Assembly: GCA_958296195.1 (NCBI GenBank)
Contig: OY282455.1
Coordinates: 2,294,001-2,358,000, forward strand
Reading direction: 5' to 3'
DNA from: an uncultured Pseudomonadales bacterium
Lineage (GTDB): Bacteria; Pseudomonadota; Gammaproteobacteria; Pseudomonadales; Azotimanducaceae
Length of the DNA: 64,000 nt
Both the position numbers and the translations under genes were made by a program. The first letter of the stretch is position 1; each line of letters opens with the position of its first letter. The notes under the pieces are model-generated. The model was not told the DNA's origin, made no database searches, and worked only from the letters and a program-made list of their open reading frames with translations. This document shows positions 1-9,244 of the stretch, piece after piece.

Positions 1-303
1 ACCGCCATGCTGAAACAGCTGGACGCCTTAAATAACGATCCAGTCATACTGAAGCTGACCCTGCCGGAGGTGGACAACTTCTACGCGGAGTGCATCGCCC
101 ATCCCCAGGTGCTGCGGGTGGCTGCTCTCTCTGGGGGCTACAGCCGGGAGGAGTCCAACGCCCGTCTGCGCCGGCAAAGCGGCATGACCGCCAGCTTCTC
201 CCGGGCGCTGACCGAAGGGCTGAAGCAGCAACAAACTGATGCGGAGTTCAACGGCCTGCTCGATGCGTCCATCGGCGGCATCTTTGCGGCGTCAATCACC
301 TAG
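1..303 (+). CDS. class I fructose-bisphosphate aldolase, C-terminal end (5' cut by window)
   Basis: The reading frame is open from base 1 and ends at the stop at 301-303, so only about the last 100 residues are present. The segment [20 protein letters not shown] followed by [15 protein letters not shown] and [18 protein letters not shown], and the end [13 protein letters not shown], match the C-terminal part of the class I aldolase of gammaproteobacteria that cleaves fructose 1,6-bisphosphate into dihydroxyacetone phosphate and glyceraldehyde 3-phosphate in the cytoplasm. The Schiff-base lysine lies upstream of the window. The ATG at base 7 is internal, not a start. About 130 bases without a gene separate it from the convergent peroxiredoxin gene. 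Confidence 0.85.
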   Translation, partial: TAMLKQLDALNNDPVILKLTLPEVDNFYAECIAHPQVLRVAALSGGYSREESNARLRRQSGMTASFSRALTEGLKQQQTDAEFNGLLDASIGGIFAASIT

Positions 304-430
304 CTTGCATATTGCACTAAGCCGAAACGCCCTGTTTTTCAACAAGCCGCACAGCCGTTCCCGGCGAATCTCCCGGCGCAAACTGCGCTGGCCGCGGCCC
401 TTGGCGCAATATGTGGGCTAGACGTAAGGC

Positions 431-1090
431 TCACTCCGGTTGGGGAACGATGCGCAGGTAGGGCTTGGGCGCCTTCCAGCCGTTGGGGAACTTCTCCTTG
501 GCCTCCTCGTCGGACACCGCCGGCACGATGATGACGTCCTCCCCTTGCTTCCAGTTCACCGGCGTGGCCACCTTGTGCTTGGCGGTGAGTTGGCAGGAGT
601 CAAGCAGGCGCAGCACCTCGTCGAAGTTGCGGCCCGTGCTCATTGGGTAGGTGAGCATGGCCTTGATGGTCTTGTCCGGGCCGACGATGAACACCGAGCG
701 CACCGTGGCGTTGTCCGCCGCGGTGCGGCCCTCGGCGGCGTCCCCGGCCTCGGCTGGCAGCATGTCGTACAGCTTGGCGACGTTGAGCTCCGGGTCCCCG
801 ATCAGCGGGTAGTTCACCGCATGGCCTTGGGTTTCCTCAATGTCCTTGGCCCACTCGGCGTGGTTGTCCACCGGGTCAACGCTTAGGCCGAGAATCTTGC
901 AGTTGCGCTTGGTGAACTCCGGCTGCAGGCCGGCCATGTAGCCGAGCTCCGTGGTGCAGACGGGGGTGAAGTCCTTGGGATGGGAGAACAGGATGGCCCA
1001 ACCGTCGCCGACCCAGTCGTGGAAGTCGATGGCGCCCTGAGTGGTTTGGGCCCTGAAGTTGGGCGCTTGGGAATTGATGCGCAGCGTCAT
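431..1090 (-). CDS. 1-Cys (Prx6-type) peroxiredoxin
   Basis: A 219-residue cytosolic peroxidase that reduces H2O2 and organic hydroperoxides. The peroxidatic cysteine motif HPKDFTPVCTTEL is at residues 37-49 with Cys45. The length (about 220) and the C-terminal region with FIVGPDKTIKAML and MSTGRNFDEVLR are those of the Prx6/1-Cys subfamily. The start at 1090 is chosen because a strong AGGAGG lies 5-10 bases upstream on the minus strand and the product begins MTLRINSQAPNF, the usual N terminus; the same frame stays open further upstream but that part is not peroxiredoxin-like. It is divergent from the OFA transporter gene. Confidence 0.93.
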   Translation of the reverse strand: MTLRINSQAPNFRAQTTQGAIDFHDWVGDGWAILFSHPKDFTPVCTTELGYMAGLQPEFTKRNCKILGLSVDPVDNHAEWAKDIEETQGHAVNYPLIGDPELNVAKLYDMLPAEAGDAAEGRTAADNATVRSVFIVGPDKTIKAMLTYPMSTGRNFDEVLRLLDSCQLTAKHKVATPVNWKQGEDVIIVPAVSDEEAKEKFPNGWKAPKPYLRIVPQPE

Positions 1091-1161
1091 GGTTGCCTCC
1101 TGTGGAGCTTGCGAATGTTGGGCGGCAAATCTAACACCATCGGGGCGCAAAGTGGCGGTTT

Positions 1162-1229
1162 TGTGTCCTGCGGGCGCCGACCCGTGCAAATCCGCAAGGT
1201 TCGGCGCCTTGCACAACGCTTGGGACACA
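1162..1229. other. strongly folded intergenic element with pseudoknot-like pairing
   Basis: Between the divergent peroxiredoxin and MFS genes. An outer 7-bp stem pairs TGTGTCC (1162-1168) with GGACACA (1223-1229). Inside, GGCGCCGACC (1173-1182) pairs with GGTTCGGCGCC (1198-1208, one bulged T), and GTGCAA (1184-1189) pairs with TTGCAC (1209-1214). The order a-b-a'-b' gives a pseudoknot topology. An alternative hairpin GCAAGG (1194-1199) with CCTTGC (1207-1212) uses the same bases, so two exclusive folds are possible. I cannot match it to a named riboswitch, and the transcribed strand is unknown. Confidence 0.4.
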
Positions 1230-1328
1230 GGAACGACCCCATGCCGCGCTTGACTACGCCGCGCCGCCGGAGCATCTTGCGAGGCTCCAAAACACTCAGA
1301 TGGCCACTTGAACCTAATGTCATAGGTT

Positions 1329-3032
1329 ATGCACCTGATGGTAGAACGTTTGCACAAGGACCATATTGTTGCCGCCCCCGGCTTTAATCGCTGGCTTGTG
1401 CCGCTGGCTTCCATTGCCATCCATCTATGCATCGGCTCCATCTACGCCTGGAGCCTGTTTAACCCTCCCTTGACCAAGACACTCGGCGTTGTCGCGCCCG
1501 CGGCCGGCGACTGGTCCTTGACCGAGGTGGTTTGGGTTTTCTCGGTGGCCATCGCCTGTCTCGGTCTCGCCGCGGCGTTCGCTGGCAGGTGGCTGGAGGA
1601 AGTGGGGCCGCGCCTGGTCGGTGTCATTGCCGCAGTTTGCTGGGGAGGCGGTTTCCTCATCGCCGGCGTCGGCATCCTGACCCATCAGCTCGGCCTGTTG
1701 TACGTGGGCTATGGCGTCATCGGCGGCTGCGGCCTAGGTCTCGGCTATGTGTCGCCCGTCAGCACCCTCATCCGCTGGTTCCCGGACCGTCGCGGCATGG
1801 CGACCGGAATGGCGATTATGGGCTTCGGCGGTGGCGCGATGCTGGGCACGCCGCTCATTGAAGGCCTGCTGTCCGCCTTTGCCGTCACGCCGGAATACCT
1901 CGGCAGGGCCGACGTCCTGAACCTGGTGACCAGCGAAGGCGTACGCTATGTGGAAACCTCAACCGGATTCCTGCGCGAGGTTGTGCTGCTCGGTGAGCGG
2001 GAAGCGGCCCAGCTCAATCTTGCCGCCGGCGCGTATGCGGTGGGTACCGGCTCGACCGGGGCGGCAGCGACCTTCTTCACCCTGGGCCTGGTGTACTTCG
2101 GCATTATGATGATCGCGGCTTTCTCTTACCGAGTGCCGGCGGCGGATTGGCAACCCGAAGGGTGGCAGAAGCCGACCGCGTCGGACAGCATGGTTACGCG
2201 CCGCGATGTCCATATCGATCAAGCCCTGAAAACCCCTCAATTTTACCTGCTGTGGGTGGTCTTGTGTTGCAATGTCACGGCGGGCATCGGTGTGCTCAGC
2301 GTCGCAAAAACAATGCTGGACGAAATTTTTGGCACCCTTTTTCCTTTGATCGTAACCGTTGCTTTCGCCGCAAACTATGTGCTCATGATTAGCCTGTTTA
2401 ACATGCTCGGGCGTCTCTTCTGGGCCAGCCTGTCCGATGTTATTGGCAGGAAAACCACATACGCCATTTTTTCCGTTCTGGGCATCCTGCTCTACCTCGG
2501 CGCTTCCTACAGCGCCGCCGCGGTCCATCTGAGGCCCGATGTCGTATGGCTGATTGTTTTTTATGTTGCGACGATAATTGTCTTCACCATGTATGGGGGT
2601 GGCTTTGCGACCATTCCGGCCTATCTGGCCGATATTTTCGGCACCCGCTATGTGGGCGGCATCCATGGTCGACTGCTCACCGCGTGGAGTGTCGCCGGCG
2701 TCGCCGGTCCGGTTGTGATTACCCAACTACGGGAGTCCTCACGCCTGTCCGTTGTTGAGTCCCTTGCCGCAAGCATCCCAGAGAGCGCTTTCGTCCAAGC
2801 CTTTGGAGCCGGCAAAGCGTCCTTGGCGGACCTCATTGACACACAGACGGTGACTATCCAATCCCTGCTGGAAATCGCCCCGCCCGGGGTACTTGACCCG
2901 TCCGCCACGCTCTACAATACGACCATGTACGCTATGGCGGCCTTGCTTGCCGTGGCCCTGATTGCAAATCTGCTGGTCCGCCCCGTCCATGCCTCTCACT
3001 ATCTGCCGGCAACCTCAGCGCCTTCCGAGTGA
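1329..3032 (+). CDS. OFA-family MFS transporter (oxalate/formate antiporter-like)
   Basis: A 567-residue inner-membrane carrier with about 12 hydrophobic segments. The N-terminal stretch SIAIHLCIGSIYAWSLFNPPL, the long first half ending SPVSTLIRWFPDRRGMATGM, and the second-half motifs NMLGRLFWASLSDVIGRK and FATIPAYLADIFGTRYVGGI are typical of OFA members, which exchange small carboxylates such as oxalate and formate; the actual substrate cannot be read here. Two in-frame ATGs (1329, 1338) are possible and neither has a clear ribosome-binding site. A roughly 80-residue insertion between the halves (VLNLVTSEGVRYVETSTGFL onward) is longer than in the classical antiporter. It appears to be a single-gene unit; the next 190 bases carry no gene. 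Confidence 0.88.
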   Translation: MHLMVERLHKDHIVAAPGFNRWLVPLASIAIHLCIGSIYAWSLFNPPLTKTLGVVAPAAGDWSLTEVVWVFSVAIACLGLAAAFAGRWLEEVGPRLVGVIAAVCWGGGFLIAGVGILTHQLGLLYVGYGVIGGCGLGLGYVSPVSTLIRWFPDRRGMATGMAIMGFGGGAMLGTPLIEGLLSAFAVTPEYLGRADVLNLVTSEGVRYVETSTGFLREVVLLGEREAAQLNLAAGAYAVGTGSTGAAATFFTLGLVYFGIMMIAAFSYRVPAADWQPEGWQKPTASDSMVTRRDVHIDQALKTPQFYLLWVVLCCNVTAGIGVLSVAKTMLDEIFGTLFPLIVTVAFAANYVLMISLFNMLGRLFWASLSDVIGRKTTYAIFSVLGILLYLGASYSAAAVHLRPDVVWLIVFYVATIIVFTMYGGGFATIPAYLADIFGTRYVGGIHGRLLTAWSVAGVAGPVVITQLRESSRLSVVESLAASIPESAFVQAFGAGKASLADLIDTQTVTIQSLLEIAPPGVLDPSATLYNTTMYAMAALLAVALIANLLVRPVHASHYLPATSAPSE

Positions 3033-3225
3033 CCTCCTGAGAAGTTGCAATTCGGTTGTCTAGATTCACTTGCTTACGGCACTGCCTCCCTTCCGCAACC
3101 TTGCCTTATTGCGCCTCCTGATGGAGTTGGAAGCAGGGTGTAGGGGGGTGCCCGCCGGCGCATGGCTGGTTTCCCCGTCTTCCCTGAGCGGATAGAATCC
3201 GGGCGTCCCGTGCGGAAGAACCCTT

Positions 3226-4092
3226 GTGGAGATCATTCAGCTACTCATCAGCGGCCTGTCCCAAGGCTGCGTCTATGGGCTGATCGCCCTCGGCTTTGTG
3301 TTGATCTACAAAGCCACCGAGATGGTGAATTTTGCCCAAGGCGACATCATGATGATCGGCGCCTTCATCGCCTTCACCTTCGTCAACATTCTGGACTGGC
3401 CCTTCGCGTGGGGCCTGCTTGCCACCTTAGGCGTCATGGCCCTGTTGGGGGCCTTGCTCGAGCGGCTGCTGCTGCGCCCCATGATCGGCGAGCCGCACTT
3501 CGCCGTGTTGATGCTGACCATCGGCTTGGGCTTCATCCTGCGCACCATCGCCGGAGAACGCTGGGGCAACGAGCCGCGCACCTTGGACGTGCCCTACGCC
3601 GGCGTGGTGTGGCGCTTGGGGGACGTCACCATTGGCGGCGATGACGTGGCGGTGGTGGGCGGCACCTTGGCCTTGTGCGGCCTGCTTTACCTGTTCTTCC
3701 GCTTCAGCCGCCTTGGGGTGGCCATGCAGGCCGCTTCGCAGAATCAATTGGCGGCCTTCTACGTCGGCATTCCGGTGAAGCGGGTGTTCGGCTTGGTGTG
3801 GGCGCTCTCGGCGGCGCTGGCGGCCTGCGCCGGAGTGCTGGCGCCGGGCGCCGTCATCGATCCCAACATCGGCTTCATCGGCATCAAGGCGTTTGCGGCG
3901 GCCATCGTCGGCGGCCTCGGCAGCCTGCCGGGGGCCTTGCTCGGCGGCCTGTTGGTGGGCGTCTGCGAGCAGTTCGCCGGCCGCTACCTATGGCCGGGCT
4001 TCTCCGAAGTCACCGCCTACGTCCTGCTGCTGGCCATGCTGATGATCCGCCCGGAAGGGTTGTTCGCCACCATGCAGCAGAAGAAGGTGTAG
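3226..4092 (+). CDS. livH: branched-chain amino acid-type ABC permease LivH
   Basis: A 288-residue inner-membrane permease of the high-affinity branched-chain amino acid (HAAT) family. The start LLISGLSQGCVYGLIALGFV, then YKATEMVNFAQGDIMMIGAF, and the EAA-like region KAFAAAIVGGLGSLPGALLG near residues 220-240 are diagnostic. Translation begins at a GTG (3226) after a GGAAGAA sequence. Its natural partners livM, livG and livF are absent downstream and reappear at 11.8-14.6 kb, so the operon has been opened by a 7.7-kb block. In related clusters containing an acyl-CoA synthetase the substrate is often not an amino acid, so the transported compound is uncertain. Confidence 0.92.
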   Translation: MEIIQLLISGLSQGCVYGLIALGFVLIYKATEMVNFAQGDIMMIGAFIAFTFVNILDWPFAWGLLATLGVMALLGALLERLLLRPMIGEPHFAVLMLTIGLGFILRTIAGERWGNEPRTLDVPYAGVVWRLGDVTIGGDDVAVVGGTLALCGLLYLFFRFSRLGVAMQAASQNQLAAFYVGIPVKRVFGLVWALSAALAACAGVLAPGAVIDPNIGFIGIKAFAAAIVGGLGSLPGALLGGLLVGVCEQFAGRYLWPGFSEVTAYVLLLAMLMIRPEGLFATMQQKKV

Positions 4093-4155
4093 TGGCTGCC
4101 CTTTGCGTCCCTCCGTTGACCCTACAGAAAGGATGGGACTGGTAGGCCTGACCGG

Positions 4156-4790
4156 ATGAATTCGCGAACCCAAGAGACGCGCTGTCCCCGCATTCCGTAC
4201 GGCGAGGCGGATTTCCAGAGAATAAGGCTGAATCAATGGCTCTAGGTCGATAAGACTGGTTTCATCCATGCGTTGGAAAACGAGCGCTACGCTGTGTTGG
4301 TCCGTCCCCGCCGCTTTGGCAAATCCTGCTGGGTGTCCTTGTTGGAGAACTACTACGACCGGCGCTGGGCTGAAGATTTCGACGCCGTATTCGATGGCAC
4401 GGAAATCGGCGGCCAACCCACGGCGGAGCGCAGCCGCTATGTGACGCTGCGCTTCGACTTTTCGGCCTTTGATGACACCTTGGAAACCTTGCGGGAGCGC
4501 TTTGAAACCTATTGCCTCATTGAGCTTCGCCACGCCCTCGAGCGGCATCCGGATTTGTTCCCGAAGCCGGCGCTCAACCGCATCCTGTCGCACCCCTCCA
4601 TCGACGCCAAGCTGCGCGAGCTGTTCCTGTACGCTAGCGAAACATGCTCGGCATTCCCAACCAGACGATCAAGCGGCTGATGTACGGCTACCTTCGGGAC
4701 GCCTACCGTGATTTGGGCCTGTTCTCCATCAGCCAGCACGAATTTTCCCGCTTGGCGGCCGGCGCTGGAGTTCATAGCCGAATCCCAAGG
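4156..4790 (+). pseudogene. decayed AAA-ATPase-like / PD-(D/E)XK family gene
   Basis: Reading from the ATG at 4156 gives the family N terminus (RIPYGEADFQRIR, then an in-frame TAG at 4243-4245, then VDKTGFIHALENERYAVLVR and PRRFGKSCWVSLLENYYD, a Walker-A-like segment). The frame continues to about 4640 (LRELFLYAS) and the similarity then resumes in another frame as GIPNQTIKRLMYGYLRDAYR up to about 4790. Full-length relatives have about 500 residues, so most of the middle is missing. The in-frame stop, the frame change and the deletion make a functional product very unlikely. It lies directly after livH and marks the left edge of the block that splits the liv operon. Confidence 0.7.
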
Positions 4791-4796
4791 CGGAGA

Positions 4797-5108
4797 CTAG
4801 TCGCCGCTGTTGGGTTCCTGACCTTCCAAGCTGCATTCTCCCCGATAGTAAGCCCAGCTTTCGCACTTCAGGCCAGCCTTTGGGTTGATGCAGAAATAGC
4901 TTTGGACGATGCCTGCTTTGCGCATTGGCGCAAGCTGGTGGCCGCCTCGCAGGCATAGCTCAACGGAAGGGTCCGGGAGCTGGGGACTTGCCTGGTCGGC
5001 ATCGGCCGAGGCTGCTGCGGAATCCGCCAGCGGGGCGGGTTGGGAGTGGGCGCATCCGAACAGTCCCAGCAGGCAGACGATGAGCGCCGCAATGTTGGCG
5101 TTTCGCAT
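4797..5108 (-). CDS. small predicted lipoprotein, unknown function
   Basis: A 103-residue product starting MRNANIAALIVCLLGLFGCA: a short basic N terminus, a hydrophobic stretch and the lipobox LFGC, giving a lipid-anchored cysteine at residue 19. The mature part is rich in Ala, Asp and Pro, followed by a Cys-containing domain (ELCLRGGHQLAPM, YFCINPKAGLKCESW, GECSLEG) in which five cysteines could form disulfides outside the cytoplasm. It begins 14 bases downstream of the stop of the secreted protease gene on the same strand, so the two are probably co-transcribed and may act together at the cell surface. I do not recognise the family. Confidence 0.6.
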   Translation of the reverse strand: MRNANIAALIVCLLGLFGCAHSQPAPLADSAAASADADQASPQLPDPSVELCLRGGHQLAPMRKAGIVQSYFCINPKAGLKCESWAYYRGECSLEGQEPNSGD

Positions 5109-5122
5109 GGAGCGCCCCACCG

Positions 5123-8100
5123 CTAGGGCAGGTGCTTGGTCTCGCCGCGGGGGAACACCACTTGGTCGGCGGCTCTGATGACTTTTTCGTAGCGGCTTGG
5201 GGCTTCGACCCGCCCTTGGCGCAGGGGCTTGATTGGCCGCTGGCTTGGCGGTGCCGAGGGTTGAGCGGCATCGCCGGCGAAGACCATGCGCCGGGTGCCG
5301 TCCGGATTGTCCAGAATCTCCACTTTCTTCATGGCGATGCCGGCCGGCAAGCGCCGGCCGTTGAAGGCGGATGAGGCGCCTGCTGCCGCGTTTCCGCTTT
5401 GGGTGGACTTGGCTGCGTGGTTCCGTGAAGAGTTTGCCGAGCTTATGGATACTAATTGATTGCCTACGGAAAGGTTGTTGACTTCGTTGCTTTCCTCTTC
5501 TCGGTACAAGTCGTCCACCCACAAGGACATGTAGTAGGTGCCGGAAGGCACATCGGTGCCAAATTGGTCGCGGAATATGTTGAAGGTGGCTTGGTTGCTT
5601 TCATGTCGGTAAAAGAATTCCCCTGGATACAAGATGTCGTCGGCGGCTTCATAGAACAGATACCAAAATCTACCGTCCTCCGGCCTCTCGTGATCCGACA
5701 GTATCAAGTTGATGTCCCAGTCGGTTCTGATCGTGGGCGCAGTGCCGTTGTTGACAACTTCGTACTCCAAAACGCCATCGCCGGTGTTAGACCAGGAGGC
5801 CCACCAATAGTTGATGGCTAGATCCGGCAGATACGGAGGAGCGATCTCAACTAAGTTGTCGCCGAATGAGACATTGTCGTTTTCGTTGCTTTCCCGAACC
5901 TCCTGCAGATCATCGACCCAGACGGCCATATAGTAAGTGCCGGTCGGCAAGGTCTCTGGAAAGGTGAACGAGCGAGCGTTGGTCTCATTCCTTACTGCAC
6001 GTTTCCCCGGTGCCAAGTCGAAGGGAATTTCCTCATACTGCACCCACCAATCCGATGAATCAATCTCCCTGTCCGGGGATAACATCAGGTTTACGTCGGC
6101 ACCCCTAGGTGCGGTGGCGGTGCCGGTGTTAACCACCGTCCATTGCCAACTGCCGGCGCCGCCGGGCTGTGGATCGTATTCTACGCTCCAATCAGCTACT
6201 TGAAGGTTCGGCAGGTCTTCCACTACCGGGCGAACAGGCACGTCGGGAGGTGGCTCGCGGCCATTTTGGCTGTCTTGCAACACATAAGCTTGCCGAACAA
6301 CCTCTTGAAGATGTCTGTAGGGAAGCCAGAAGTAACCCCCATCGCCCCAGCTTGGGCCCCATGAGTTGACGACCTTGAAAGCACCGCCGAAGTGATTGTC
6401 GTCGTAGCCTACGATGGTAACGGCATGTCCTGCCAGGCGCTGGCTCCGAAAAGTGTTGTAAACAGAGTTAGCTCCGCGAAGGCGCTGGAAGCTGTCATGA
6501 ACGTCCATGCCAACCACAACCGGGAGGCGTTGGAACAGTGCTGCTTTGATTTGCGTAGTGCCTTGCACCCGACCCCAGTTCCTCGCCTTGTATTGGCGCG
6601 CCTCCCTTGTGGCGGCATCCGTCGGCTGGGACAGGTAGTCGGTGTGGTCGTAGGGCATGGTCCGCCGCGTTGCGGCGCCTTTGTCCACAATGAGAGACAA
6701 GGCTTCGTCAATCAACGAGCCCTCATCGCTGCCTCGGTTGATTTGATTGTAGATCCATGCTGGGCTAAACGTCGTCGCCTGGCTAAACTCCCATCTTTCC
6801 TCAATGCGCTCCTGAAAAGACTTCAAGGCGTAGCCAACCGCCCAACCAACGCAACTGTTTTGCCGGCCTTGGCTTCCCACTGGTGGGAAGTTGGCCGACA
6901 AGTCAATGGATGGCGGAAGAGCAGAGTCGTCAAAGAATTCAATTGCAAAGCGCCCATAAGTTTCCGGTTCGGCGGCGGAGAGCCCAAGCCCTCCTGAATC
7001 TATTTGCTCTATCGCTATCCTCACATAGGCGACATTGCTGAACCGCATCCCGTCGGTGACTCTATAGGCGATGCTGATCCGATTTTGCCCATCGTCTCGC
7101 AGGCTGGCGAACAGCCGTCCCGATTCCGGCTCCACGAAGGCGTCGTAGTACCCACCGCCTTCCGGTGTGGAATGAAGAACATAAGTCAGGACGTCCCCAT
7201 CCGCGTCCGTTCCCATCAATTGGACTTCTAAGATGGGATTGGTCAGATCCAATCTTAGGGATATGTCCTCCGCAATGGGCGCGGCGTTGGCGCCGGCCAG
7301 GGGCGCTACGGAGGTGGACAGGTTGGTTAAATTGCCCGTAGGGCTCTCCAACAGGCTCATCACCTGAATGGGTCGGTTCGCGGAAGCGGAGAGTTGCCAC
7401 TTGCCGCTGCCGTCGCCAAAGCGGCCGTTGAAGCCGGCGCCGCCCCGCTCCAACTCTTGGGCTGTGATGGTGCGGGCCTCCCCCGCCGGTAGCGTCAGGC
7501 GCACATCCCCGTTCGGCGGCGGCCGGCCGCGGTCGTCCAACCCGGCGATCACCACTTCCGCGTCCGCGCCGCGTTCGGCGGCGGCCGGCCGCGGTCGTCC
7601 AACCCGGCGATCACCACTTCCGCGTCCGCGCCGCCGGGGTTGATCAGCCGCAGGCTGCTGCGCTGGTTGTTGTTGCTGCCGGGATTGAAGATCGGCACAT
7701 GGTGTCGGTTTTGGGCGCTGCGGGCGATGTCGTGAACGCTGGTTAGGAAGCCGTCGCTGGTGCGGATGTACGCCAAGGCCGCAACCAATTCCAAGTCGGT
7801 TTCCAGTTCCAGCCGCCAGTCTCCCCGGCCTCTGCCGAGTCCTCTAGGCAGCCCCTTGCTGGGATTGCCGTTCTCTAAGTCGTCCGAATTGAAATGCACG
7901 GTTTCCCGCGCACCCAAAGTTAGGCTGATGGGACCAAACCGCCGCCCGGAATCATCAACGGCGTAAATGCTGATCGTGCCGGATTCGGCCGTGTAGTTGG
8001 TGATGCGCGCAAAACCCTGCAGCACCGGATTGGAGGCCGCCATGAACAGCGGGATGCTCTGATCGGCACCGTAGGTGGACAGGTTAGTCAGGTTGCCCGT

Positions 8101-8823
8101 GGGGCTCTCCAACAGGCTCATCACCTGCATGGGTCGGTCGGTGGTGACCAGCAGCCACCACTTGCCGGCGCCATCGCCAAACTGGCCGCTGAAGCCGGTG
8201 CCGCCAGCTTCGAGTTCCTGAGCCGTAAGCACACGCGCTTCGCCGGCCGCCAAGGTCAGGGAGACTTCCCCGAAAGGCGCCGTTGCGCCGCGGTCATCCA
8301 CGGCGGCTATCGCCACCTCAGCGGCACCGTCGTTGGGGTTGATGAGGCGCAACGAGCTCACTTGGTTGCGGTTGCCGCCAGGGTTGAAGATCGGCACTAG
8401 GTGCAAGATGCCGGACTCGGAGCGTTCGCCGGGCACCAGATCGTGCATGCTGGTCAGGAACCCGTCAGTGGTGCGGATGTAGGCCAGCGCCTCGATGTCC
8501 AAGTCGGTTTCCAGTTGCAAGCGCCAGTCCCGTTGACCGCTTCCGGTCCTACCGGACAATCCCTTGCCTTGGTTGCCCGTTTCCAAGTCGCCGGAGTTGA
8601 AGTGGGCCGCGGCTTTGGCGTCCAAGGAAAGAGTGACTGGCCCGGCTCGTCTGCCGGAGTCATCGACCGCGTGAATGCGCACCGTGCCTGATTCACCGGA
8701 GCGGTTGATGATGCGCACGAAACCCTGTTGCGCGGGGTTGGAGGCTGACATGAACAACGGGATTTCATGCTGGGCCCCCAGCGCCGCTTGGGAATGCAGG
8801 AGGAGGAAGGCGGCGCAGAGCAT
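5123..8823 (-). pseudogene. secreted papain-like (C1) cysteine protease with CARDB domains, frameshifted
   Basis: Two overlapping frames (8823 down to 7549, and 7555 down to 5123) form one gene interrupted by a 62-bp tandem duplication at 7511-7634. Removing one copy joins them into a product of about 1,210 residues. In order: signal peptide MLCAAFLLLHSQAALGA; two similar modules of about 200 residues (each with IPLFM(S/A)ASNP, VDDSGRR, LESPTGNLTNLST); a cadherin-like segment; a papain-fold domain with QGRQNSCVGWAVGYALKSFQ (nucleophile Cys), GHAVTIVGYDD (His) and NSWGPSWGDGGYFWLPY (Asn); then two CARDB-like domains (PDLAINYWWASWSNTG) and a basic tail. The start at 8823 gives the signal peptide and leaves a repeated intergenic element upstream. 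The gene could be intact if the duplication is an assembly error. Confidence 0.75.
7511..7634. repeat. 62-bp perfect tandem duplication
   Basis: Bases 7511-7572 and 7573-7634 are identical copies beginning GTTCGGCGGCGGCCGG. The unit is 62 bases, not a multiple of three, so the second copy shifts the reading frame of the protease gene. The perfect identity indicates a recent slippage or an assembly artefact. Confidence 0.9.
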
Positions 8824-8843
8824 CCAAGGCCGGCCGCGGCCAC

Positions 8844-8892
8844 TGCCAAGCCTCGCCAAAGCGGAGCAAACGGAATCCGTTATTAGCCGAAC
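8844..8892 (-). repeat. dispersed 49-bp intergenic repeat, copy 1
   Basis: This 49-bp stretch, lying 20 bases upstream of the protease start, is about 80% identical to 10996-11044, in the same orientation, also upstream of a minus-strand gene. Shared cores are GGAGCAAA, GGAATCCGT and ATTAGCCGAAC. The rest of the 8824-9244 interval holds no gene that I can see. Confidence 0.65.
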
Positions 8893-9244
8893 GGAGCGCT
8901 TATGGCCGTGCGATCTGTTCCTAGAGCAGAGGATTGCGGGGGGGAGAGGGGTTTGGCTACAGGCACATGGTCGGCTTGCAAGCAGCAGCCATCTTAGCGG
9001 TTCAGTTCTCCATGCTCTTCTCATGCCTATGATTTTCCTTGGGCTCCACCGGATGTCAACCTCCTAGGCGAAGACCCTCCAAACCACCGCCATAGTAAAG
9101 GCCAACGGATGTTGGAAGAGTTGGTGTTGATGAGCGGCAAGGAGGTGGATAGGCTTGGGGTGGTTGGAGATGCGTCGGAGGGCTGGATTCGGCAGCGCCG
9201 GGCCGCCGAGTGTTTGGGCTTGGGGATTGGCGCACCGCCAAGCG

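Noticed and set aside
1091-1441. 117-residue N-terminal extension of the peroxiredoxin frame
   Set aside because: The strong ribosome-binding site and family N terminus place the start at 1090; the extension covers the folded element.
8824-9024. longer N terminus of the protease frame
   Set aside because: It crosses a repeat that is intergenic elsewhere and would bury the signal peptide.
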